64,000 nt of DNA from Spirochaetaceae bacterium bin103. Its GTDB lineage: Bacteria > Spirochaetota > Spirochaetia > SZUA-6 > Bin103. Shown piece by piece: positions 16,706 through 23,908 of the stretch. A program made the translations under genes and the position numbers. Below the pieces are notes generated by a model. That model was not told the DNA's origin, ran no database searches, and worked only from the letters and a program-made list of their open reading frames with translations. The DNA is taken from NCBI GenBank assembly GCA_002238925.1, contig MPNH01000001.1, forward strand, positions 1 through 64,000. Direction: 5' to 3'. Position 1 is the first letter of the stretch. Each line of letters starts with the position of its first letter.

Positions 16706-17211
16706 GCCCCCGCCACCCGGATGCCGCGCTGCACGTCCTCGATGCGCCGCCAGATCAGCGCGGCGCCGTCGCGCAGCTTGCGCGCCACGGTCTCGCCGCT
16801 CATCGCCTCGGTGTCATTCCAGTTCGTCACGACGGAGGCGTACATGGCCGGGTGCTTCGGGGTGCGCCCGACCATCGCCTGCGCCGCCGCACACAGCGCG
16901 CGGCTGTAGGCGGAGGCGGCGAACGGGGTCATCGCCCTGGGGTATTGCAGGTTGCCCTCGGCATCCTGGTAGAGCGTGACGAGGCCGGTGCGCACCAGCG
17001 CCGCGCGTACGGCGCCGAGCGCACACCAGCACTGCGCACGCTTCGAGAACGGCGGCACCGGCGCGCCGCGGCCGTTCACGGCATCCGTGCTCCGCGTCCA
17101 GCCGGCATCGACGTAGCCGGCGGCGCGGTCCAGTAGCCGCGCCGCCGCCAAGTCCTTCTCCTTGCTCAGCCGCAGAGCTTCCACGGTCTCCGGGGTCAGC
17201 CCGTCACTCAT
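16699..17211 (-). CDS. Hypothetical protein, DUF6197-like
   Basis: A 170-residue protein. The segment AQCWCALGAVRAAL, followed by an SAYSRALCAAAQAM helix and TNWNDTEAMSGETVARKL, recalls DUF6197-type phage proteins (a Cys-Ala-x-Gly-Ala core and a later N-D motif). Function is unknown for that family. The ATG at 17211 overlaps the upstream stop. It is within the element operon. Confidence 0.5.
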   Translation of the reverse strand: MSDGLTPETVEALRLSKEKDLAAARLLDRAAGYVDAGWTRSTDAVNGRGAPVPPFSKRAQCWCALGAVRAALVRTGLVTLYQDAEGNLQYPRAMTPFAASAYSRALCAAAQAMVGRTPKHPAMYASVVTNWNDTEAMSGETVARKLRDGAALIWRRIEDVQRGIRVAGAC

Positions 17212-17527
17212 AGAAGACCTCCACGAAGTCGTCGGCGTCCACGGTGAACGTGATCGGGTCGACGGGGCGGTTGTCGTCAAAGCGCTCGATGAACGCGACC
17301 GCCTCGGGCGGCAGCACATAGCGCCGCCGCTTGCCGCTGGTATGCAGGTAGCCGGTCACGTCGCCAGCGGTGAAGGTGCACGCTCGCGCCTTCACGTTGG
17401 CGAACCCGGCATCGGCGAGCGAATGCGCCACGGGGCAGTTGCACTCCCGGCTCAACCGGCGGTCCACGGCGCGCTCCCCGGCGGTGATGTGCTTCGCGGT
17501 CAGGTCGACCGGCACCAGCCCGGTCAC
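17204..17527 (-). CDS. Hypothetical protein of the element operon
   Basis: A 107-residue protein starting at GTG 17527, which overlaps the upstream stop as GTGA. It opens with VTGLVPVDLTAKHITAGE, contains CNCPVAHSLADAGF and the segment GDVTGYLHTSGKRRRYVLPP, and ends in an acidic stretch (VDADDFVEVFYE). The pattern 'ID.T..HI..G....C..CP.A.A' is common in phage proteins of unknown function. I assign no role. Confidence 0.55.
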   Translation of the reverse strand: MTGLVPVDLTAKHITAGERAVDRRLSRECNCPVAHSLADAGFANVKARACTFTAGDVTGYLHTSGKRRRYVLPPEAVAFIERFDDNRPVDPITFTVDADDFVEVFYE

Positions 17528-18282
17528 GCGTGCATCCCCCGCGTCCGGCCCGCCACGCCGCACGGCGCGCACAGGGCATCGACGGCCGCGGCCCACTGTT
17601 CCTCGCTCAGAATGCGCCCACCATCCGCCCACGCCTCGCAGGCCGGGCAGGGACCGTTGGTGCAGTCCGGGCACGGCGCATCGTCCTCGGTGTGGTCGAC
17701 GTGGTAGGCGCACACCGCGAAGCCGTAGACCTCGCGCGTGGCCGTGCACCGGCACAGCACGCAGCGCCGCGGCGCAGGCTCAAGCTCGCCGCCGGTGAAC
17801 GTGTCCACCTTCACGCTGCCGGTCGCGTCTACCCGGAACAGCCCATCCTCGGGGCCGTGTGCGCGCCGGTAGTCCTGCGCCGCCTCTACCCGGTCCCGCT
17901 CATCCTTGAACGGCCCGGACAGCTCCGGCTCCACATCGCCCCACACGTTCAGCAGGTACAGCCGCGCCCGGTCCTCGGCAGCCTGCGGCCCGCCTTGGGT
18001 AGCTGCGCGGCCCGCCGCTGCATCGCGCTCGATGTGGTCGATGGCAACCGCCAGATTCTCGGTGTCCTGGCCGCGCTCGCCCAACAGCGACCGCGCCGCG
18101 CGCAGCACCTGCAGGTCACTCACGCGCGGGTCATGCTCCAAGTCGATCTGCACCGGCAGGACCGTGCTCAGCGCATCGCGCAGCCGCTCGGCGTTCTCGC
18201 GGCTCACCAGCACCCGCACGGCAGGCAGGGTAAGAAACACCCCGTCCGCGCCGACCGTCGCTCCTACGTCCACGGCGCGCAT
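17524..18282 (-). CDS. Cys-rich zinc-finger-like hypothetical protein
   Basis: A 252-residue protein. The N-terminal half is alpha/beta (FLTLPAVRVLVSRENAERLR), and the C-terminal third carries many paired cysteines: CVLCRC, CAYH, CPDC, CPAC and CAPC. These could bind one or two zinc ions. The ATG at 18282 overlaps the upstream stop as TGATG. There is no enzymatic motif. It is probably a nucleic-acid- or protein-binding accessory factor of the element, by inference from the zinc-ribbon-like end. Confidence 0.55.
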   Translation of the reverse strand: MRAVDVGATVGADGVFLTLPAVRVLVSRENAERLRDALSTVLPVQIDLEHDPRVSDLQVLRAARSLLGERGQDTENLAVAIDHIERDAAAGRAATQGGPQAAEDRARLYLLNVWGDVEPELSGPFKDERDRVEAAQDYRRAHGPEDGLFRVDATGSVKVDTFTGGELEPAPRRCVLCRCTATREVYGFAVCAYHVDHTEDDAPCPDCTNGPCPACEAWADGGRILSEEQWAAAVDALCAPCGVAGRTRGMHA

Positions 18283-18701
18283 CAGATGCGCCTCCGGGGG
18301 GGAGTCCACCCGCGCGGCATCCGGTCGCCCGGGTCCTGCACGTTCGCGAGGTTGGTCAGGTATTGGTCCTGATGCCGGCGCCACCAGCGGCCTGCGCTGG
18401 CGGCGATCCGCTCGGCATCCCGCCGCGTGGTCGCCCAATGCACCCCGCCACCCGTGAATGTGGCGCTCACCCGGTAGGCGTCGCGCCCGTCGCGCCTGAT
18501 GTCGATGGTCCCTGCCGTGTCGGCAACGCGAGTGTTCCCGCGCTGCCGGCGGTGCGCGACGAGCATCCCGCCGCGCATCCGCCGTGTCATGCGAGCGATG
18601 TCGCCCGGCTTCACCTTCGCCGCCATCAGCTCCCCGCCCCCCCCCCCGCGCCCCCGCGGTGTCAGGCGAGCGATGTCGCCCGGCTTCCCCTTCGCCGCCA
18701 T
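18282..18701 (-). CDS. Small basic protein with duplicated start region
   Basis: A 139-residue basic protein, Arg-rich and possibly nucleic-acid binding (VSATFTGGGVHWATTRRDAERIAASAGRWW). A 75-bp duplication repeats the ribosome site, ATG and first codons (MAAKGKPGDIARLT and MAAKVKPGDIARMT), so the start may be 18701 or 18626. The upstream stop overlaps the 18701 ATG as TGATG. If the duplication is an assembly artefact, the real protein is 25 residues shorter. No domain recognised. Confidence 0.5.
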   Translation of the reverse strand: MAAKGKPGDIARLTPRGRGGGGGELMAAKVKPGDIARMTRRMRGGMLVAHRRQRGNTRVADTAGTIDIRRDGRDAYRVSATFTGGGVHWATTRRDAERIAASAGRWWRRHQDQYLTNLANVQDPGDRMPRGWTPPRRRI

Positions 18702-18733
18702 CAGCTCGCCGCCTCCCGGTCGGGCTCGCCCAA
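18584..18733. repeat. 75-bp imperfect tandem duplication
   Basis: Units begin GTGTCA at 18584 and 18659. Unit 1 collapses into a run of Cs on its right (18637-18647); unit 2 shows extra C/G changes on its left. This is the same signature as at 11.2, 12.1, 47.8 and 62.7 kb. Confidence 0.75.
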
Positions 18734-18961
18734 CAGGTTGGCCCGCACCTGCCGTGAGTAGTCCGCGACCTCGGTCGGCAGGCACGCATCGCAGCGGTCG
18801 AAGTAGGTGACGCTCAGACCGAAGAAGCCGATCCGAGCCTGTCCCACGCTCACCCGGTGTTCGCCGCACTCGGGGCAGACCGGCGCGTCGGCGAACCATC
18901 GCCGCCGCGCCGCGTCCGTGTCCCTGCCCTTGTCGACCGTGGGCATCATCGGCGCCGGCAT
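18701..18961 (-). CDS. Small zinc-ribbon protein
   Basis: An 86-residue protein with two cysteine pairs, CPECGEHR and CDACLP, spaced as in a treble-clef or ribbon zinc site. The end is charged (QVRANLLGEPDRE). The ATG at 18961 overlaps the upstream stop as TGATG. Small zinc-ribbon proteins in phage-like operons often bind nucleic acids; nothing more specific can be said. Confidence 0.55.
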   Translation of the reverse strand: MPAPMMPTVDKGRDTDAARRRWFADAPVCPECGEHRVSVGQARIGFFGLSVTYFDRCDACLPTEVADYSRQVRANLLGEPDREAAS

Positions 18962-19275
18962 CAGCCCCGCGCCTCCGCGAACTCCCACAGGCCCACGGTT
19001 TCAAGCTCAAGGGCTGCGGCCATGATCGCGGCGGGCGACAGGTCGACCTCGTGCGCCTCGTCCTCGGCGGTCAGCGCCGGCAGCTCCTGCGCCATGGCGG
19101 CGCCCCACGGGCGGGTCTCGATCACTTCGAGCAGGCTGCCGGTCGCGACCGGCTCGCCGCCGGCGTTGCCGCGCAGGCACCAATCGGCGAGCGGGCGGGT
19201 GGCGGTGACGACGTGGCCCTCGTCGAGCGGGCCGTCTACGTCGCCGGGTTGAATCCAAAGGCATCTGCCTTCCAT
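18961..19275 (-). CDS. First gene of the element operon, hypothetical
   Basis: A 104-residue acidic protein (MEGRCLWIQPGDVDGPLDEG start; AMAQELPALTAEDEAHEV). The ATG at 19275 has GAGGAGG seven bases upstream. It is preceded by a promoter and an 18-bp palindrome, so it opens the long minus-strand operon that ends with the integrase. First genes under such palindromes are often early or anti-repressor genes, but I see no DNA-binding motif here. Confidence 0.55.
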   Translation of the reverse strand: MEGRCLWIQPGDVDGPLDEGHVVTATRPLADWCLRGNAGGEPVATGSLLEVIETRPWGAAMAQELPALTAEDEAHEVDLSPAAIMAAALELETVGLWEFAEARG

Positions 19276-19354
19276 GCTGTTCCCTCCTCGGTAGCGGGTC
19301 GGGTCGTTCGTTTGGTCACGGTGGCCCGGCCCGCTGCCTCTTCGGAATACCTTC

Positions 19355-19372
19355 TGACAATCTGAATTGTCA
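19355..19372. promoter_or_regulatory. 18-bp palindromic operator
   Basis: TGACAAT-CTGA-ATTGTCA is a perfect 7-bp inverted repeat. It lies just downstream of the -10 of the minus-strand operon promoter and overlaps the -35 of a possible plus-strand promoter, so a bound repressor could control both directions. Confidence 0.6.
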
Positions 19373-19377
19373 TTACT

Positions 19378-19406
19378 ATAATGAACGGTCGTTCCAGAAT
19401 AGTCAA
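19378..19406 (-). promoter_or_regulatory. Operon promoter
   Basis: On the minus strand TTGACT (19406-19401) is followed after 17 bp by CATTAT (19383-19378), about 100 bp before the first gene of the operon. The plus strand also shows CTGACA (19354-19359), a 17-bp spacer and a perfect TATAAT (19377-19382), a possible divergent promoter without an obvious gene. Confidence 0.5.
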
Positions 19407-20128
19407 GCGGCGGCACACAACTTTTTTCGGGCCGTTTCTGCCACCGCAGGCGCTTCTTTCCGCTCCCGGTGCCTCCGCGCCCCTCGCTCGCGTTCCGCAA
19501 GTCAGCACCCACGGGGACCGCATCCGCCGCACGGCGCTCCGCGCTCCCCGGTCAGGTCCGCCCGTGGTGGTGCTGGTCGCGCCGCGCCCGGGTCCGCTTC
19601 CTGCCGATGTGGCCGGCCTCGGTGCCCGGCGGGTGGTCGCTGGTGGTGTCTCGGGCCGCCCCAGGCGACGCTCAGACTGCGGTACAGCGCGCTGGCGCAC
19701 CGCTCGCAGCTCGATTCGGCCCGCCGCGCAAGCTACCGGCAGCCACGACGGCCGCCGGTAGCCGCTCCACTCGGCGCAGAAAGAGCCTCGCCACGCGCCG
19801 CATGGCCGGCCGGCACCGTGCGCCACCTACCTGCAGCCCGGTTTCGCCCTCGACGAGGCATCCGGCAGCCACGATCCGCACCCGGCCGCCCGGCTCAGGG
19901 GTGGCGTGACCGGTCGGCCCGCCCGCTCAGGCGCTCATCCGCTGCCCGATCAGCTCTCGCCACTCATCGCTGCGCCCTCGGTCAGCCTCGACGCACCGTC
20001 CTTCGGCCCGCTGGCGGGTCGCCAGACGCCTCACCAGCCGCCACGACCGGCCCGCGGGTCCCGAGCCCGGCCCGCCCCGCACCCCCGCTCAGTTCCCGCC
20101 CGCCCCTGCACACGCGCGGGACCTTTCA

Positions 20129-20259
20129 CGCTTACGCCCACGCAGAAAATTGGAGGGGGGAATCCAGGGAAGTGAGAGATGGGACCCGCTTACGTCTACA
20201 CAGAAAATCAGGGTGCGAAATTCTGAGGATGGGTCCCGCCAGCCGAGGATGGGTCCCGC
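20129..20259 (+). repeat. Iteron-like direct repeats
   Basis: CGCTTACG-C/T-C-C/T-AC-G/A-CAGAAAAT occurs at 20129-20150 and 20187-20208 (58-bp period). GAGGATGGGTCCCGC occurs at 20225-20239 and 20245-20259 (20-bp period), with a related GAGATGGGACCCGC at 20175-20188. Related A-rich GAAAA-TTGGAG blocks recur at 20141, 20267 and 20370. Confidence 0.55.
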
Positions 20260-20653
20260 TGGGGCCGGAAAAAATTGGAGACGGGCGGCGCTTGGCCAGG
20301 CCGCCCCCCGGCTACTGCCAGAAGAAGACGGTCAGGACGGGCTGGGACTCCGGGGCGGCACCGACCAGAAAAATGGAGAAATGGAGGGAGGAAGATCGAT
20401 CCCCCGACTACCGACAGGAAGGGGGCCGTCAGGATGTGCAGAGAGACCCCGAAACGGCAGCGTCAGCGGATCCCGGCAGCGAGTTCTGGTCGAAGATAGA
20501 ACCGCCGTCACGAGTGCCGCTGGGATCGGCGAGCACGGGCTCCCGCCCGCGCGCAAGCCGGTCCTGGTTCCAGTCCCAAGGGATTGGACATTGGGACCAT
20601 TGGGCGGATAGCCCCCCGGATTGGAGCCGTTCTAAGCGGTCCTTTCGGGGGCA

Positions 20654-20690
20654 GCGTCGAAGCTGGAACCGCGAGCGTCGAAGCTGGAAC
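20654..20690 (+). repeat. Short tandem repeat
   Basis: GCGTCGAAGCTGGAAC appears at 20654-20669 and again at 20675-20690 (21-bp period), at the left edge of the IS21 remnant. Confidence 0.6.
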
Positions 20691-20817
20691 ACGGTCACGG
20701 GTACCGCTTGCGGCGGCGCTTACTGCGCTTAGGCGCTACCCTGTCGTGCCTCGTAGGCAGCGAAGCGCGCGGCCGTCGGCAGCAAACACAGCCTCAAGTT
20801 CGCTATGATGAGGGCGC

Positions 20818-21165
20818 GTGTCGTCCGCTAGGACGGCCAACGCCGCGCCGGTCAGCATGGTCAGGACGGTGCACGCCGACTGTGCGGTGGTGGTCGACAC
20901 CAACGCCTACTCGGTGCCGTGGCGGCTGATCGGAGAGCGGGTGCGGGTGGCGGTCTACGGTGGTCGGGTGCGTGTTCATCATGGGCCGAATGTCGTTGCT
21001 GATCACGTCGAGCATCGCGGTCGGCACGAGCGGATCACCGATCGTGCGCATCTGGCTGGCATCAACGGCGGTCTGCGACCGGTCGAGGCCGCGGCGGATC
21101 GCCGCAAGCCCGAACTGCTACGACCGCTCGAAGAGTATGCAGCGGTCGCCGGCGGGAGCTTCTGA
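20818..21165 (+). pseudogene. istA: IS21 transposase IstA, C-terminal fragment
   Basis: Only the last ~100 residues of the IS21-family DDE transposase remain: the beta-barrel-like C-terminal domain with VVVDTNAYSVPWRLIGERV, RVRVHHGPNVVADHVEHRG and the end LRPLEEYAAVAGGSF. A complete IstA is around 400-500 residues, so the helix-turn-helix and catalytic parts are gone, deleted somewhere near 20.8 kb. It is followed directly by istB, the normal IS21 order. It cannot support transposition by itself. Confidence 0.85.
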
Positions 21166-21166
21166 G

Positions 21167-21964
21167 GTGGGTGCTGTGGACCACGAGACGCTCACCGGCT
21201 GGCTGACGCGGCTGCAGTTGACCTGTATACGCGACCAACTCGACAGCCTCCTCGACGAGGCAGCCGGGAAGGAGATGACGCTGCGCGAGGCGTTCACGTT
21301 CCTGATCGAGCGCGAGGTGTCGCGCAAGGACGAGCGGCGCATCGAGATGGCGTTCAAGATCGCCCACTTTCCGGCTGTCCGCGAACTGGCCGATTTCGAC
21401 TACAAGGCCCAACCGAGCATCGACCAGCGCCAGGTGCGGGAGCTGGCGACGTCGCGGTGGATCGCACACGGGGACGCCACCTTGCTGCTGGGCCCGCCAG
21501 GGGTGGGCAAGACTCACCTGGCGATCGCGCTTGGGCGGGAGGCGATCCGGCAGCGCTACTCGGTGCTGTTCATCACCGCCCAAGCGCTGATGGCGGCGCT
21601 GGTGAAAGCGCACAGCGATGATCGCTTGGAGGAGCGCCTGAGCTTCTACGCCAAGCCGAAGCTGCTGATCATCGACGAGCTTGGCTACCTGCCGTTCGAG
21701 CCGCACGCAGCGCACCTGTTCTTCCAGCTCGTGTCGAGGCGCTACGAGCGCGGCAGCATCCTGATCACGTCGAACCGCTCGGTTGGCGAATGGGGCGAGG
21801 TGTTCGGGCACGCGGTGGTGGCCACTGCGATCCTCGACCGGCTCCTGCACCACAGTCACGTGCTGATGATCACCGGAGAGAGCTTCCGGCTGCGGGAGAA
21901 GCGACGTGCAGGTCTCAGGCTGTCGGCGGCGCCTGACGGCGGCACGAGGCAGAAGACCACATGA
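21167..21964 (+). CDS. istB: IS21 helper ATPase IstB
   Basis: A 265-residue AAA+ ATPase of the DnaC/IstB type that activates the IstA transposase and chooses target DNA. Walker A GPPGVGKTHLA and Walker B LLIIDELGYLPF are intact, followed by sensor-like SILITSNRSVGEWGE. The length is full. The GTG at 21167 (or 21176) follows the istA stop by one base; GGGAG lies about ten bases upstream. Because istA is truncated, this gene is probably a functional orphan. Confidence 0.9.
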   Translation: MGAVDHETLTGWLTRLQLTCIRDQLDSLLDEAAGKEMTLREAFTFLIEREVSRKDERRIEMAFKIAHFPAVRELADFDYKAQPSIDQRQVRELATSRWIAHGDATLLLGPPGVGKTHLAIALGREAIRQRYSVLFITAQALMAALVKAHSDDRLEERLSFYAKPKLLIIDELGYLPFEPHAAHLFFQLVSRRYERGSILITSNRSVGEWGEVFGHAVVATAILDRLLHHSHVLMITGESFRLREKRRAGLRLSAAPDGGTRQKTT

Positions 21965-22115
21965 ACATGCGACCGGCAGCAACTACAACACATGCGGCGG
22001 GGCGCTCGGGCGGCGCGGCGCCTCTGACTACGGTCGGGCTACGCCCTCCCTCCGTCAGAGGCGAGCAGCTGCCCCCAGCCCTGCCTGCACCGGGGGGCCT
22101 CTGGCGGCCTCCCAG

Positions 22116-22166
22116 GGGGGCAGTTTTCAGTGTCGCCGGGGGGTCAATTCTGGATGTCGCTTGACA
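22116..22166 (+). repeat. IS21 right-end terminal repeats
   Basis: Two related blocks, GGGGGCAGTTTTCAGTGTCGCC (22116-22137) and GGGGGTCAATTCTGGATGTCGC (22139-22160), run up to TTGACA ending at 22166. Multiple terminal repeats of this form just after istB are characteristic of IS21 right ends. Confidence 0.6.
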
Positions 22167-22397
22167 GTCGAGGTACACGGGCCGCGCCGCGCCGCCTGCC
22201 GGGCTGCCGTTTCGACGCGCACCCGTCCGGCGCAGCCCGTGTCGTCGGCTGCTCGGTCCCGCGGCCAGCCCGCCATCGCCTTGTCACTGGCGATCCGTCC
22301 GGCTCAGGGACCCCCGGCACCCCACTCCGCCCCTGCCCGGCTGTTCCCGCGCCCCGGCAGCAGGTGGGAGCGCGACGCGACGCGACGCGAGTAGAGG

Positions 22398-22426
22398 GAT
22401 TGACCGGACGCGAGTGTATGGAGATA
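22398..22426 (+). promoter_or_regulatory. Promoter of the CBASS operon
   Basis: TTGACC (22398-22403), a 17-bp spacer and GATAAT (22421-22426) give a near-consensus sigma70 promoter. Initiation near 22433 leaves about 40 nt before the ATG at 22473. A GCGAC microrepeat (22374-22387) lies just upstream. Confidence 0.65.
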
Positions 22427-22472
22427 ATGCATCACTAAAATGGCGTTGATTGAAGAGGAGCGTAACTTACCG

Positions 22473-22625
22473 ATGGCGATTATGTTGACCCGCGACCAGC
22501 GGGACGAACTGGACAACTTGGTCAAGCTGGCAGGCGGCGAGTTGTCGCGGTCGAGAGTGGCGCGCGTGGCGTTGACCGAGGGCATGGGGCAAGTTCGCCG
22601 CCGGTTGATCGCAGCCGAAGCATGA
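22473..22625 (+). CDS. Ribbon-helix-helix-like small protein, CBASS leader
   Basis: A 50-residue protein: a short beta-like start (MAIMLTRDQ), then two helices separated by a turn (DELDNLVKLAGG, LSRSRVARVALTEGMGQV). This is the size and pattern of CopG/Arc-type ribbon-helix-helix DNA-binding proteins. The inner ATG at 22473 is preferred because AGAGGAG lies upstream and the promoter leaves almost no leader for the ATG at 22440. Its stop overlaps the next ATG (ATGA). As first gene behind the operon promoter it may repress the CBASS genes. That is inference; it is not a known CBASS regulator type to me. Confidence 0.55.
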   Translation: MAIMLTRDQRDELDNLVKLAGGELSRSRVARVALTEGMGQVRRRLIAAEA

Positions 22626-22834
22626 CTACGGCTGAGTCTCATAGCGACTATTGCGCTCGACGGGCTACTGACTCCGATCTTACTGGCTATGAACGGGCGG
22701 GCAAAATAGACGCGGGCGCGGATCTTCTCCAAACGCTCGCCGAGCGAGTGGCGAAGGTCGGAACACATATCGAGGGGGCACTGCGGGCGGTCGGTGCCGC
22801 ACAGCGCGGCGCAAAGCTCGGGAGGCCGAACTAA
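22622..22834 (+). CDS. Small hypothetical protein, CBASS leader 2
   Basis: A 70-residue charged, helical protein (LLQTLAERVAKVGTHIEGALRAV) without a recognised domain. The ATG overlaps the preceding stop as ATGA and the CD-NTase gene follows after 39 bp, so it is co-transcribed with the CBASS operon. The segment MTTAESHSDYCARRATDSDLTGYERAGKID could be an RNA- or protein-binding tail. It could work with the RHH protein as a two-part regulator, or be a small antitoxin-like partner. Unproven. Confidence 0.5.
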   Translation: MTTAESHSDYCARRATDSDLTGYERAGKIDAGADLLQTLAERVAKVGTHIEGALRAVGAAQRGAKLGRPN

Positions 22835-22873
22835 CCTGACGCGCTACGAACTAACCAAGCAACAGGAGAACAC

Positions 22874-23908
22874 ATGGGCATCCAGACTCACTTCGACAAG
22901 TTCCACGACAGGATCAAGCTCGGCCGCGAGACCGCATCTTACAAGAAGGCGCGAGAGCGCGACGACAGCATCAAGAAAGAAGTGAAATCTGAGTTCAAGG
23001 ATGCAGGGTATCCCGTCGTCGACGACTTCATCCAGGGTTCACTTAAGACACATACAGGGATCAAGCCGATATCGCGTGACCACGACATCGATAGGGCTCT
23101 CGTGATCGACGATGAAACCGCGCCGGAGAATCCGGTGACACCGAAGAAGACGGCACTCGACGTACTTGAAGACCGAGGATTCAAGAACGCGAAGATCAAA
23201 AAGCCATGCGTGACGGCGTACTACGCGAGCGACAACGTCCATATCGACTTCATCATCTACAAGCGATCGGGGGACGAGTACTACCTCGCCGTGGGCAAGA
23301 AGAACTCTGATGAGGACAACCGCCAGTGGTCTCCCGCGGATCCGCATGGCTTAATAAAGTGGATCAATGACGACAGCCTTTACGACAAAGAGGACGCGAA
23401 GGACGTGCTGGCGCAGTTCCGGCGTCTGGTGCGCTATCTGAAGCGCTGGCGCGACGTGCAGTTCAGCGAAGCGGTAGCAGCGAAGGTTTATTCGATTGGG
23501 CTCACGGTTATGGTGAAGGACGAACTTGTGTCGTCCTTCACCGCTGAGGGTGCCCGTCAGGATCTGCAGGCGCTAATCAAGACCGTGGAGGCGATACTGG
23601 ACGCTACATACTTCGACGAAGAGGAACCCGGAAGATACCGGGTTCAAGTGTATCTTCCAGTAGAACCTAAGCGTGACATCTTCGACGGTTCAAGCTTTGA
23701 TACCGGAACGCAGCTTTACAACAAGCTCAAGCGGCTCAAGGAGAAGCTGGTCGAGGTCGAGGCATTGAGCGACGAACGCAAGCAGTGTGAGATCCTGAAC
23801 GAGCTTTTCGGCGACGACTTTGAAGTGCCACCGCCGAACGGAGATTCAAAGACGGAGAAGGCTAAGTACTCCAGTGCGGGAATAGTAACCGCGTCTGTCG
23901 GTGCGTGA
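22874..23908 (+). CDS. CD-NTase (cGAS/DncV-like nucleotidyltransferase)
   Basis: The signalling enzyme of a CBASS anti-phage system. On infection it would make a cyclic di- or trinucleotide that activates the effector encoded downstream. Of 344 residues, the Pol-beta-like core shows GS at 55-56 (FIQGSLKTHT), the metal-binding DxD at 71-73 (RDHDIDRAL) and the third Asp at 125 (HIDFIIY). Length and layout match DncV-type enzymes. The C-terminus is a flexible tail ending in SVGA, a small-residue end of the kind Cap2 conjugates to targets in type II systems. The ribosome site is GGAG before ATG 22874. The stop overlaps cap2 by four bases. Confidence 0.92.
   Translation: MGIQTHFDKFHDRIKLGRETASYKKARERDDSIKKEVKSEFKDAGYPVVDDFIQGSLKTHTGIKPISRDHDIDRALVIDDETAPENPVTPKKTALDVLEDRGFKNAKIKKPCVTAYYASDNVHIDFIIYKRSGDEYYLAVGKKNSDEDNRQWSPADPHGLIKWINDDSLYDKEDAKDVLAQFRRLVRYLKRWRDVQFSEAVAAKVYSIGLTVMVKDELVSSFTAEGARQDLQALIKTVEAILDATYFDEEEPGRYRVQVYLPVEPKRDIFDGSSFDTGTQLYNKLKRLKEKLVEVEALSDERKQCEILNELFGDDFEVPPPNGDSKTEKAKYSSAGIVTASVGA

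Larger units (their letters stand above)
19407..20817. other. Non-coding region with short direct repeats
   Basis: About 1.4 kb without a credible gene on either strand. It contains short A-rich islands and direct repeats (listed separately) and lies between the element operon and an IS21 remnant. It could hold the element's replication origin or its right end. Confidence 0.4.

Noticed and set aside
18282-19010. A longer N-terminus (from 19010) for the small basic protein
   Set aside because: It would overlap two upstream genes fully in another frame; the ATG at 18701 with a TGATG overlap explains the operon better.
20129-20259. CRISPR-like repeats in the gene-free region
   Set aside because: Only two to three copies with uneven spacing and no cas genes; better described as iteron-like.
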